Under the pieces are notes generated by a model that saw only the letters and a program-made list of their open reading frames with translations, searched no databases and was not told where the DNA came from. A DNA stretch of 64,000 nt, taken from NCBI GenBank assembly GCA_033807775.1, contig CM066313.1, positions 86,181,484 through 86,245,483 of the forward strand, written 5' to 3'. How positions within the stretch are numbered: the first letter of the stretch is position 1; each line of letters opens with the position of its first letter. This document shows positions 46,596 through 57,319 of the stretch, in pieces. A program made the translations under genes and the position numbers. The DNA is from Saussurea involucrata. Lineage: Eukaryota > Streptophyta > Magnoliopsida > Asterales > Asteraceae.

Positions 46596-47849
46596 TTATA
46601 GAAATATGCCTGTAACCTCATCAGGACTTTCTTCCACCTCTTGTTCCGTCATCTGAAAAACTCGACCCTTTGCTTTCGGTACCTCAGACCCTTGTTCCTC
46701 TCCCGGTCTAACACTCGTTGGTCTTACCGTCATACTACCCTGCTGTGCTTTCCATTGCGGACAATCTGCCTGAATATGATCCGGGGAATTGCAAACGAAA
46801 CATAATCGAGTTACCCGACAGTCTCTAACTATGTGACCAGTCTTTCCACATTTGTAACAACTTCGGGAATCTACATAACAGTTTCCTTGATGCTCACGGT
46901 TGCATTTTGGACATGGTCTTTCAACTGGTCTGAAAGGTGAATAACTATCAGACCTCGGGGATTCATATTCTTCCGAATCGTACATCGTTTCTTCTAGTTT
47001 TCTTTTCCCAGCACTCTTATCACCAACGTCTCTCCTATTATCTTGTTCCACATTTTCCGCGGCATCCACTGCGGCTGAGAAGGTATCGGGTCCTCTTGCA
47101 GTCACTAGCTTTCTAATTTCTGCATTTAACCCAAAAATAAACCTTTCCATCTTTAGAGCCTCCGTGGCAACATAGTACTCTGCAAAGCGAGACTTCTCCA
47201 GAAAGAGAGCGGTGTAATCCCTAACCGATAAACTTCGCTGGTGTAGGTTCATGAACTCCTCTTCCAATTGTCTAACTGCTGCTTGAGAACAAAACTGTCC
47301 TTTGAATGCTGTTGTGAATTCGTCCCAAGTAAAAGTAGAGTATACATCCGACCTTGTGGAATCAATGTGAGCTTCCCACCAGTACAGAGCTTCTGCCTTC
47401 AACATCGCCGTTCCGTATAATACTCTGTCCTCATCCGCACACTTACTGGTCTTGAAGATGGCTTCTATTTCTTTTAACCATCTCATTGCCTTCGCTGGGT
47501 CTCTATCTCCTGAGTAAGTTGGAGGTCTACAGTTTAAGAACATCTTGTAATCACACCTTCTTGACACTGGTATGACCGTAGGTGTAATGGGCATTTCGTC
47601 TTCCAAACCAGGACCTGGTGTTTCAGTATGACGAGCTTGGTCGAACATAGTCTGGATATTTGCTTGAAATCTTCCCATCTCCGCCATCAGATCATTTCTT
47701 GTAATAAACTCCGTACCTTGCCCCTGAACTCTACCTCCGGTTCTGCCCCTACCTCTTTCTCTTCCTCTTCCCCTTGTCCCGACTGTTGGATTCGTTCTAT
47801 TAGGATTTCTTCTTCCCTCTCTAGTCGTATTTCCAGTACCGCTTGCCAT
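46596..47849 (-). CDS. Intact retrotransposon gag, 417 aa
   Basis: Nucleocapsid-capsid precursor of the gag-only element. The N-terminus is Arg/Gly-rich (RGRGRERGRGRTGG). A Retrotrans_gag domain follows at about 110-260 (KAMRWLKEIEAIFKTSKC, then ALYWWEAHIDS and SVRDYTALFLEKSRFAEYYV). Two CCHC knuckles (CYKCGKTGHIVRDC and CFVCNSPDHIQADC) lie at about 335-370. It ends DEVTGIFL, exactly where the outer element's frame runs into its protease, so pol was removed at the gag-protease boundary. No stops or frameshifts interrupt it. The ATG follows CTACAG by one base. It probably assembles particles with enzymes supplied by a related gypsy element. Confidence 0.93.
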   Translation of the reverse strand: MASGTGNTTREGRRNPNRTNPTVGTRGRGRERGRGRTGGRVQGQGTEFITRNDLMAEMGRFQANIQTMFDQARHTETPGPGLEDEMPITPTVIPVSRRCDYKMFLNCRPPTYSGDRDPAKAMRWLKEIEAIFKTSKCADEDRVLYGTAMLKAEALYWWEAHIDSTRSDVYSTFTWDEFTTAFKGQFCSQAAVRQLEEEFMNLHQRSLSVRDYTALFLEKSRFAEYYVATEALKMERFIFGLNAEIRKLVTARGPDTFSAAVDAAENVEQDNRRDVGDKSAGKRKLEETMYDSEEYESPRSDSYSPFRPVERPCPKCNREHQGNCYVDSRSCYKCGKTGHIVRDCRVTRLCFVCNSPDHIQADCPQWKAQQGSMTVRPTSVRPGEEQGSEVPKAKGRVFQMTEQEVEESPDEVTGIFL

Positions 47850-48096
47850 TCTGTAGATTCAGACAAGATTAATATACACATAAGCACATACCCCATATAA
47901 TAAGGTATCCCAGTCCAAACATGCACCTGTAAGATCACAATTACACTGGCCAGGTGTAATCTGAAATTACCTTACATGATGTTCCTTCTACCTTTTATAC
48001 TTAGCATCCCAAAGTTCTAATATATCAAGGACATCCTACTTCACATGCAGTTTAAGTCTAGGTACGGGTACAAATACCTAAATCCCTTAAACTAGG

Positions 48097-48108
48097 GCTC
48101 TGATACCA
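48097..48108 (-). promoter_or_regulatory. Primer-binding site of the gag-only element
   Basis: Minus-strand TGGTATCAGAGC, complementary to the 3' end of initiator methionine tRNA, two bases inside the 5' LTR. Confidence 0.9.
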
Positions 48109-48110
48109 TT

Positions 48111-49771
48111 TGTAACATCCCGATTTCCCAAACATACAACAAATAACATACATTGCATAACTTCATTACATTCATAATAAAAGGTACATCACAAACCAAG
48201 TACGGTCTCAATAGTCTTGACATTACAAAACATATAAAAGCTTCCTAATCCACATCCGTCAAAAGCTTCCTACACTTCATCCTCTCCTGCCGATCCTTAA
48301 CCTGGAAAACATATTTTTGAAAACAAAATGAGGGTTAGACCAAACGGGTCTAGTGAGTTAATCCCGGTCCTTTCCAAAATCATTATCAAACCTTTTATGT
48401 AAATCCTTTGTATCAAAATAATTTAGATAAACCTTTCGTAAAATATAAACATACCACACGTATTTAAATACCAATCCAGACTCGTGCATCGTGTACATCT
48501 CATTCACCTTATTCCTCCACAAATGGCCATATTAGTTGGTAGCAAGCCAACTAATAAATCAACGCCGTACAACAACTACGACACATCACCGGTCCGCACA
48601 TCGGAACTCGGCAATACACCGGTCCGCTCACCGGAACCCGGCAACACACCGGTCCGCTCGCCGGAACCCGGCCACACACCGGTCCGCTCACCGGAACCCG
48701 GCACAAGTGCACTCGTGTAGTGCAAAGCTTATATAAATACAATATATATCTCATTACATCATATTGTCATTTATATACACATAATCATATTCCTACCACA
48801 CAATCACCTCATTTACATATACACATACTCACATACATATATAAACACATATATGTATTCCAGTTGAAAACGTTTAAAGCAAAACTCACCTTGGATGCTT
48901 AAAATACGCTTCCAAGCCTTTCTCCGAGCTATCCGTTCCTTTATCCAAATACCTCAGAATCTGAAACCATTTACATACAAATATCTCCTTACCACTTATG
49001 TATAAGACTTACTAGCAGGTTATGGACTCTAGATACATCTACATAACTTTTATCCTCAAAATTACCCAAACAGCCAAGTTATCCGGACAACCCAAACAAC
49101 CCGGACAACACCACTTTTTCGGACAACAAGACTTTTCCGGACAAAACGATATATCCGGACAACACAAGGAATCCGGACACCACAGACTAATCCGGACAAC
49201 AAGGGAATCCGGATGCCATCCGGACTCTAAATCATCCGGAAACCATCAATCAAATCGTCCGGACTCTATCAACAACTTACCCGGACACCACCCAAGAATC
49301 TACCCGGACACCTTCAACTTATCCGGACACCTCTGTCGGTTTACCCCATTTTTGCCCAGAAAATCGACTGAATTAATACCAGAAGTGATTGGGATGTTTC
49401 TACTCCGATAGGAACTACTTACTAGCAATTATAGACATAAAATGTAAAGCAACATACCTCAATTTCCCTTCCAAATACACCAAATGAAGTCTTAACCACA
49501 AGAACCCTTCTTTTCTCTTTTCTTTCTTCTTCTTTTGCTCTCCAAGACACACACACTTCACACACTGCACATCTGATTTATTTTGAAATATCTGAATTGC
49601 TTTTAGATAATATCTACCACAATTTACCCTTTCAACCCTATTCTATTCTTTAATGACCACAACCCCCTTTTAACTTATAAATCTACCTAACTTACCTAAA
49701 ATAGAAACTTTTAGGTTAAATAATTTAACGAGATAATATTTTTAACTAACGGACTTATCCGGGGTATTACA
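48111..49771 (-). repeat. 5' LTR of the gag-only element
   Basis: Near-identical copy of 43967-45628, abutting the primer-binding site on its inner side. Confidence 0.93.
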
Positions 49772-50301
49772 TGTATTCTTTATTATGCACTAACCCGGTT
49801 TCATCCCATTCTAAGTCAACTTGAGTAGCCCTACATCCCATAAAGATTTCTTTAGCTTGTGCAATTAGAAAAAGGCATATATCCTTTATCTTAGTAGTGA
49901 AAGTCCGGGTCTTGAACTTTAGCTCCTGGTTTAGGCGCGCATTTCTTTGTTGTAGGTTATTAATTGTTATCCAATTCTCCCATTCCCTATTTAAATCTTC
50001 TTCCTCTTCAGCTTCTTCCTCGTTTCCTTCGTTGATTTCCAAAGGTATAATATTATTTTCTTCATATTCTATTTCTATTTCGGATGGGTCGAAATCTAAG
50101 TCCGAACCTTCCATCTAAAGAAGATACAAATTTTAAGAACTAAAGAGTTGTAAACATAATCGAATAATTTCTATATATAGGCGTTAGTACAAAATGAGGG
50201 GAAATAAGAAAATTTTCCCCTTTTTCCTGATTTTATCTATCCGAGATACATATAACTTTTAGTGTTGCTTTACTAAGGGAAAAAGGAGCATGAGCGGGAG
50301 T

Positions 50302-50859
50302 TTAGTGAAGTTTAAGCAAACGGTGGAGATAACTTATTTCTTCTTGCAGATGATTGATTTCGGTTTGGCTTTGGTTTAGAAGCAAAGTGGTTTCTTCTAA
50401 TCTTTTTCTTGTTGCCTCCAGTTCTTCTTCTAGGACTAGGATAAAACTACGTTATTGTTGTACTTTCGTTTGTGCAAGGCTGCATTGGTAGTTACTTTCC
50501 GTCATCCTGTTCATCAATTCATTTAGATCTTCCCAGGTCAGACCGGCAGGAGTTGGACGATTTTCTCCAACTATGCATGATGTAACATCTTCCGGTGGTG
50601 GAGGTGCTACTCGTGGTGGAGGCACAAATTCTTGTTCTTGGAAATTCACATCTCTCCATGGGTTTTCGAGTAGGAAATTATTGTTGGCATCAGAAATTTC
50701 ATCATTACAAAGGTTGACGATTGGGTTGATATAGGGATTTCTTTGATTAAGTGGGATTGGACATAGGAGAGCTTGGTGGTGATTCGGGTTCCTATCAGAT
50801 GATTCTTGTAGCCATCCGCATCCATAACCCGACGGACCTTCTCCGCCGTTTCTATACAT
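50302..50859 (-). pseudogene. Leader ORF A of the gypsy element, coiled-coil, one stop
   Basis: From an ATG at 50859, directly after ATATGTTTCAG, the frame runs 135 codons to a TAA at 50452-50454. The same frame then stays open to 50302 with a coiled-coil stretch (FILVLEEELEATRKRLEETT, then LNQSQTEINHLQEEI). The upstream half is Pro-rich (PPPRVAPPPPED). Both halves resemble leader ORF C in order and spacing, so the stop is probably a recent mutation in a once 180-codon ORF. Codons upstream of the ATG are just the CA/TG microsatellite at 50879-50906. Function unknown. Confidence 0.55.
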
Positions 50860-50877
50860 CTGAAACATATAATCGTG

Positions 50878-50878
<1 letters not shown>

Positions 50879-50938
<60 letters not shown>
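50879..50938. repeat. (CA)n(TA)n microsatellite in the gypsy leader
   Basis: A run of CA dinucleotides followed by TA dinucleotides. Confidence 0.95.
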
Positions 50939-51004
50939 CTTTAAGTTTAAGTTTAAGTCTAAGTTCACCTAAACTAAGTCAACTCTTAGTTCACTTAAAC
51001 TAAA

Positions 51005-51016
51005 GCTCTGATACCA
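51005..51016 (-). promoter_or_regulatory. Primer-binding site of the gypsy element
   Basis: Minus-strand TGGTATCAGAGC, matching initiator methionine tRNA, three bases inside the 5' LTR. Confidence 0.9.
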
Positions 51017-51019
51017 ACT

Positions 51020-52274
51020 TGTAACGCCCCAATTTCCATATTTGAGTGACGTTACTTTATTTAACCAAACAAAATCTTACAATTTATTTCATACATCAAT
51101 TATTACATCAAGAGTCAAAACATAGCGGAAACGTAATTAAAAACATGACTTGTAATACAATAAAATAAAACATTCTTTATTGAACTTTCTAGAATATTTC
51201 TTAACCTCCTTCTTTACTCCATACCTGAGATGCATACATGAAGTATGTAAGCTTTAAGCTTAGTAAGTAGTCATGGTTTCATGAATAAACAACTTTTGTT
51301 AACAAAATCTTTATCAATTTATGGATAGTATTTCATGAAAAAATTTGTCATGCATAAAAACATCATTTTGAGATCTCACTTGTCACATGTAGTATGCCAT
51401 ACTTGTCTTGAGGTTCAATAACCCCGGGGTCCATAAAAGGTTGCCCCATAAGGTCCGTTTGCAAGACGTCCCTTCTTGTCATATATCCCGTACGTTGGAT
51501 ATTATGGTCATACATGACATGTATAAAAACTTTTCATGCCTTGAATGCAAAATGCATATACTTGTATCATAACATGCCATCATATGTCTTTGATAAAAAT
51601 TGTATCATAATCTCATGCACAATAATCATAACAAATATTTTATCAAAACTTATCATAGTGCATAACATAGTTTCATATAGCATGTATGTATCTCATTAAA
51701 TCTCATAACATACTTACATTGATTAAGCTTAACTTCTTCCTTGATCCTTTACTTCAAGCTTATAGTATTAAGAGAGAGAAAGAGAGATATGGTATGAATT
51801 AAAATGAATGGTTTCTACCTCTATTTATAGCTAAATCTAAGGTATTACTAACTTTTTCTCTTTGCTTTCAAAATTGTAAGCTTGACATGTTTTGACATCA
51901 CATGCTTATTTGGATAAGAGAATATTACACCTCATGCTTATATGTTGTACTTGTTAAGCTTTTAGGTTGCTTTGTCAAGCTTTATAGGATGTACTTGGTA
52001 GAAGTAGCAATGCCAACACATAACATTTAGCCTTTCCCACTCATCCTTAGAGTGCTTAATCATATAATGTAGGATTGCTTAGTCACCCCTAGAGATTTGC
52101 TTCTTCATACCTATGCTTATGGAACACTTGTATGCTTCTTATTAGAGGAAAAATGTGCATTCTATTAAGATTATAGCTGCTGGAATTTAATAAATGTTTT
52201 TAATAAAATTATAATTTTTATAATTAAAACTTAAACCATCAAATTTTAACAAGATTAAAAAGTAGGGTGTTACA
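51020..52274 (-). repeat. 5' LTR of the gypsy element
   Basis: Uninterrupted 1255-bp LTR. It preserves the empty site (ACACATAACATTTAGCC) for the solo LTR found in the other copy. Confidence 0.93.
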
Positions 52275-52454
52275 TGATCCCGCGATTTGTCCCGCATGTC
52301 CCGCTATGTCCCGCTATTTTCATTTTATACCCTTTTCCGCGATCGCGGGACCAATAGCGGGAAAATTGGTATTTTTGCAAAACTTGAAAAAAATGGGTAT
52401 TTTGGTAAGTCAAAGTCAAACTTTGGGTATTTTAATTAAATTCCCTAAAAATTA

Positions 52455-53993
52455 CGGTAATAAAACTGGTTTTTAAAACAATGTTATATAAACAAATGAT
52501 TTTAATTGTGGACTTTGTAATAATTTGTATTATATTATAAGATATTAAGCCGAAATCTTAAAAACTATTTATTCAGTACTATAAGTTACTCGTGTAATGC
52601 AGCGTGATACATCTAAATTTTAACGTTTTATTTTATTTTTTTGTCATTTATTTTTTTGTCTTTATTAGCGTTATAATACAATTATGTGTAATTTTTGAAA
52701 AATCAATAATGTTTTTTGTATATGTTTGTTTAATTTGATTTTTTATTTTAACGTGATTTTGGTTTAATGATGATGTGAATTGTTTTAAGTTTAATAATAT
52801 TTTTTTATAAGAAAGTGATTAAATATTTTGTTAGAACCTAATAATTATCCGGATTATATTTAAAATGAAATGTTTATTGTGTACTTGATTATGATTATCA
52901 GTTAGTTATGAATTCAAACATATAACTTTAAACGGTTGTACTCATGCATCATTACTTATAATCTTAAATTTTAAGTAATACGCATCAAAAAATAGTACTT
53001 GATGCATAAAAACTTGTTTTTAAGAGTTTTTCTTAAATGTTTTATACTATAGTATTAGATTATATATCGCTTTATAATACTTAATTTTTAAAACTTTTAA
53101 ATTTAAGATCCATATCTTGGTACCAAAATGAAGTTTTTAAAAGTATGTTATCCATAATATAAATCAGATTAAAGTATCTTAGTTTTTCATGTAATTTGTC
53201 CCTTAAATATTATGATAAAGCGTATATGTAATGTATGTATATTGTATATAAACATCAATATACCATGTACAAGTATCAATCTAGAAAGTTAGAGAATGAG
53301 TTTTACCAGCCATAATTTTAACCTAAACACAAGATATTTGGGTTAAAAATAAGTTTAGTTGGACTTAAGCTAACCAAGTTTGAATTTTAGGCCATAATAA
53401 AATAGTCAACTTACTAAATGAGCTAGCTTGAACTCGACTACTGATGTAATATTTAAGCCCTAACTTTAACACAATTATAAAAAAAGTTATTCGAGCTTGA
53501 TCATAGTATTAATTTCTCGAGCAAAGTCCAAAATTGTGCATAACAAGTAGAGCACAAGGTGTATCTCCACATATCACTTAAACTTCATAGATTAACCCTT
53601 AACAATAAATTACAAACCTTAAGTTGATATTTTTTTCCTATTATCCTTTTGCTTTAGGTGGAGGACAAATTATTAATCTAAACTCTTCTAACAAAATCAC
53701 TATTCAATATTGTTTTTCTATTAATATGATTATAAAATAGTCGAAGCTAAATGCACCCTTTCTATAAAAGCTACACATATGAAAGAAAATCAAGTTTTTA
53801 CCTTATCAAAAAAGAAGATATTGATAATATTGAATCAAAAAACCCAATTTGTAACCCGTTTATTGGTTTTCTACCAGAGATGGACTTTAAACCGGACTCA
53901 ATAGGTTGGAATGGATAAACTATAGACACGATGTCATCAGTTCGAGCGAGGCAAGACCATCGTTGCTTTTGCAAACCAAAGTTTTTAGAGTCA
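52455..53993. other. AT-rich intergenic DNA, nothing recognised
   Basis: No protein-like frame, inverted repeat or target duplication was found over 1.5 kb. Confidence 0.5.
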
Positions 53994-54828
53994 AAGTATG
54001 TAACACCCTCAAATTTGGAACGAGCAACTGACTTTAAAATTCAATAAATTAGCTAAAATAGATAAATTCATTTCTACAATTTATTCCTCATACAATACCT
54101 CAGAATTTAAACAATATAATTCCCCAAATAAAATAACTTAAACGGGTGTCAATTAACACAACACAAGTTGCTACTCCAAACAAGTGCGGAAGTCTTCACT
54201 GCTCAAATCACCTCGCGTGCACACTACTAGCACTCGCCACTTCACAACGTAGCTAGAGCTACCCCAACCCGAGCCTGTTGCACATGCCGACAAATAAAAA
54301 GGGTTAGGCTTACGCCTAGTGAGTTCAAGCATTTTATCATGACTGTATAAAGTCATAAATCGAAAGGTAGTAGTTTAGTCATGATTTCGAAATAGTTTAC
54401 TTTAATTGCAAATCATCCATTTTCCAACTCACACATTTCCATGGAAAGGTTCCCGAAAGGCATAATACGTTTTCCAAAATGAATTACGTTTCCACTCACT
54501 CAAATACGTGAATAAGTCTAGTTTAGGCAAAACCTTCAAATACGGTTGACAATACGTACTCGACCCGTAAAACATGGAAACCATCCATTAGATATAACAC
54601 TTTATTAAAACATAATACGAAGCAAATGTAGCATAAACCCGTCCATCAACCATGGAAAACAATCCATATGCATTAAATATAACCTCCAAAATGCGAATAA
54701 ATAAAATACCCGAAATCAACACCCTTCGGTGACGGGGGAGACCCGATCTCATCGAATGTGGCAACACATAAATTAAACCACGATTAAATAAATGCAAGTA
54801 AGCTTCTTGGATGTGGAAAACATATGAC

Positions 54829-55055
54829 ATCAACCATACTAGGTCTTTAGTCACTCCTCGGCATCAATCATACTAGATCTTTAGCCCATCTTAGACATCA
54901 ACCATACTAGGTCTTTAGTCCCTCCTAGACATCAACCATACTAGGTCTTTAGTCCATTTTCGGCATCAACCATACTAGGTCTTTAGCCCTTCTTAGACAT
55001 CAACCATACTAGGTCTTTAGTCCAAGCCATCAGGTTCAATCCTACTATATCTTTA
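54829..55055. repeat. ~36-bp tandem repeats in the 3-kb LTR
   Basis: About six units of CATCAACCATACTAGGTCTT followed by TAGTCC and a short variable spacer. Confidence 0.88.
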
Positions 55056-56675
55056 CCTTGGGAAAACCCACCATCCGAAACAAGCTTACTCGACTTAAAT
55101 ATAAATACATGACCCCAAAAGAATAACTGATGCATTCAAATTAATCATGTAAATCTCAAATATAATGCAACTCATGCAATGCAACCCCAAGCCCACGTCG
55201 AGCTTATTAAAACCGGGCGAATGCCATCAAGACTCAATCGAGTCCAAAACCGAGCCCTCTACTCAAAGATCTAATGATCATTTATCAACATCAAATCATG
55301 CAAATGAAATGCAATTAAGTATATAACACATCCTAGACTCCACCCCAGGCATGTAAATATCAACAACGTGCAATAATATGCAACACGGTGCAATAAAAGC
55401 AACCCGTAAATAAGACTCCACATCGAGCCATTTAAACCGTACAAATGTCCCAAGACTATCTCAAAGTCAAAACCGAGCAAAGTGCTCCAAGCTTGCTAGA
55501 CCCATAATGTCGGTCATCATCGCATAAAACACGTTTAAACATTGTTTAAGCAAACACTTATCCCAAAATCATCATTAACCCCAAAACTCAACACGGGTTA
55601 AACAAAAGGGGTTTTCCCAAAGGACTCACACCCTTAATATTCTCAAAATGACCCATAACACTAAAAGTGCATTTCCCAAATGGTTTATTAAAATCATTTA
55701 CACCAACATGACTAAACCATCAAATAAACCTCATTTTGAGCAATTAATCTTTAAAGACAATTTATGGTTTCTAACCATCCAAATGTCCAAAAGCCTCAAA
55801 TATGGGTGTTTTACACATTCATGAAGATAAACACTTCAAAAGAGTTAAACTATTCAAATAACTCAACCATAGATATTTTCAGGTAAAACGCATAAATATT
55901 TGGAAAATACTAATTTTTGGCATGTACAAAGTTTTCGCAAAGTAACTTGAACTCACCTTGCTAGATTTAAGCTAAATCTAGAGTTTCTCCAAACGTAAAC
56001 TCCTTTGATGAAGTTTGCATCCTCAAGCCAAAACTTTCAAAACCTAGATTTATGAATTCCCAACCATCAATATCACAATCCAACCACATGAAATCATTCT
56101 CCAACCATAAAACATCAATCATCAAAATCTCCAATTATACCCAAAACCTCAATTTGACCTAACTTCTCCAAAATCATCCAAACCGAAATTGGATAAGCAA
56201 AATACTATAAGATCATCAACGGAATATTTCTAACTCATATGAAAGTATAGAAGCTAGAAGGATGAACTCACCACTTAGGTTTTGATGCAAACCTAGAAAA
56301 CCCCCAAACATCTCTAGTGTTGTGGATGAAACTTGATCTTGCATCAATGAATGAAATCACTAGCATAAAGTGGATAAAAAACACATTAATCTCCAAGAAA
56401 AGCCCCAAAATCGGTTAGGGTTTGTGAGGAAGGAAGGAAAAACGATCTGGGAGAGAAAGGGAAGAGATTTGAGAGACTTACCACCACCAAACACCCTTGA
56501 ATCTTCCTATGAACTTCAAAACTCTTTCTAGATCCTTGAAGAGCTCTCAAAATCGGAACCATGGCACTTTGAATCGCCAAAAACGGAGGTAAAATGAGTG
56601 AGATATGAGGAAATGAAGTTTAGGGCTAAAAATCTCGTATTTAAGCTCCAGGTACCCGACGGCTAAAGTGACGTG

Positions 56676-56812
56676 CGAGAGTGACACAAGTGTCACTTTC
56701 GCTGGGCACTCTCGTCGTGGTCAAATAGCTCTTGGTACAAAACCGGAGAGAGTGACACGCGAGAGTGACACGAGTGTCACTTTCGCTGGTCACTTTAGCC
56801 GAGATTGTACCG
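56676..56812 (-). promoter_or_regulatory. Palindromic GCGAGAGTGACAC cassette upstream of TATA-like site
   Basis: Two palindromes, 56676-56703 and 56759-56786, with arms GCGAGAGTGACAC and GTGTCACTTTCGC around AA and GA; one mismatch per stem. They are 83 bp apart. On the minus strand a TATA-like GCTTAAATACG lies at 56646-56636, 29 bp below the first. Confidence 0.5.
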
Positions 56813-57319
56813 AAAGTTGTTTTGGCCATAACTTCTTCGTTTTAGCTCCGTTTTCGCTCCGAAAAGGCTCGTTGGACTCGTATTTGAATTATTCATCCAA
56901 TAAAACTATAAAATGTAGGATTTAATCCAAACTCCTATTTTTCATATTTTTCTTAAAGATCGGTTCCACACTGATTCGAAATTATGCTTATCCGAAAATT
57001 ACGGGTGTTACAAAGTAGATAGATACCAACATTTTTTTCAACTAGATAAAGTTTGAACTTGGTTAGACTTAGACCAAACTGAATCGAATAAAGACTCCTC
57101 CAATTATTTATTTTTCCAAAACCGTTAATTTCTTATTTCCCAATTTCTTAAAACTGGTCTAATCAAAAGTCGTGATAAGATTAATTAGATCATAACCAAA
57201 GATTTTTTAAGACAAGACCAGATTAACCTCGAACCATACCAAAATCATTGGTCCCAATTCTACCTTTACCTTGCCAGATCTCAATAGGTGCAAGAATCTA
57301 ACCGAACCAAGTTTACTAA

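Larger units (their letters stand above)
43967..49771 (-). mobile_element. Gag-only LTR retrotransposon (TR-GAG type), young
   Basis: LTRs at 43967-45628 and 48111-49771 (about 1.66 kb each) start TGTAACATCCCGATTTCC and end CGGGGTATTACA, with a perfect duplication TGTAT at 43962-43966 and 49772-49776. The 2.5-kb interior carries a primer site (TGGTATCAGAGC, 48108-48097), an intact gag (47849-46596) and a polypurine tract (45629-45642), but no protease, polymerase or integrase. Such gag-only elements rely on enzymes from others. By eye the LTRs differ at very few positions, so it inserted recently, after the outer element had landed. Confidence 0.92.
43894..50114 (-). pseudogene. Leader ORF B of the gypsy element, split by the gag-only element
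   Basis: The frame starts at an ATG at 50114, right after CTTCTTTAG, and runs acidic (EEEAEEEEDLNREWENW) then coiled (NLQQRNARLNQELKFK) to the insertion at 49772. On the far side, at 43961, the same frame would continue for about 23 codons to a TAA at 43894, so the ORF was about 137 codons before insertion. The target duplication TGTAT falls inside a Tyr codon region. Function unknown. It is probably expressed, if at all, from the LTR promoter of the outer element. Confidence 0.6.
35621..52274 (-). mobile_element. Ty3/gypsy chromodomain retrotransposon (Tekay-like), with nested insertions
   Basis: LTRs of about 1.25 kb start TGTAACGCCCCAATTTCC and end AGTAGGGTGTTACA; a 5-bp duplication TGATC lies at 35616-35620 and 52275-52279. 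Orientation is minus: the primer site (TGGTATCAGAGC, 51016-51005) is beside the right-hand LTR and the polypurine tract is at 38501-38515. The order is PBS, three small leader ORFs, gag, protease, reverse transcriptase, RNase H, integrase and C-terminal chromodomain. The chromodomain and its YPHLF ending suggest the Tekay/Del clade. The coding frame has four premature stops. A solo LTR sits in the left LTR and a gag-only element sits in a leader ORF. Confidence 0.92.
35485..52445. mobile_element. Small MULE-like element, split by a gypsy insertion
   Basis: Its own sequence is 35485-35620 plus 52280-52445, about 300 bp. The ends are GAGAATTTAATTAAAATACC on the left and, in reverse, GGGAATTTAATTAAAATACC on the right, with a perfect 9-bp duplication TAAAAATTA at 35476-35484 and 52446-52454. 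The ends and the inner phrase TTTTGCAAAAATACC match the TIRs of the coding MULE at 1727-6235, so it is probably a non-autonomous relative. It holds palindromic CCCGCGATCGCGG-like words. The left end is less than 100 bp upstream of the SR140 leader. Confidence 0.87.
53999..57012 (-). mobile_element. Solo LTR of 3.0 kb (gypsy-like)
   Basis: It starts TGTAACACCCTCAAATTTGG and ends AATTACGGGTGTTACA, with a perfect 5-bp duplication AAGTA at 53994-53998 and 57013-57017. There is no internal region. Minus orientation is inferred from the palindromic cassette and TATA-like TTAAATA near the right end. At 3 kb it is long for an LTR. No coding frame was recognised. Confidence 0.85.

Noticed and set aside
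50646..50907. Second minus-strand frame beginning MCVCVC
   Set aside because: Starts in the CA microsatellite and is out of frame with leader ORF A.
54829..55055. Regular 36-bp repeats resembling a CRISPR array
   Set aside because: Spacers are absent or tiny, repeats are imperfect, and the block lies inside a plant LTR.
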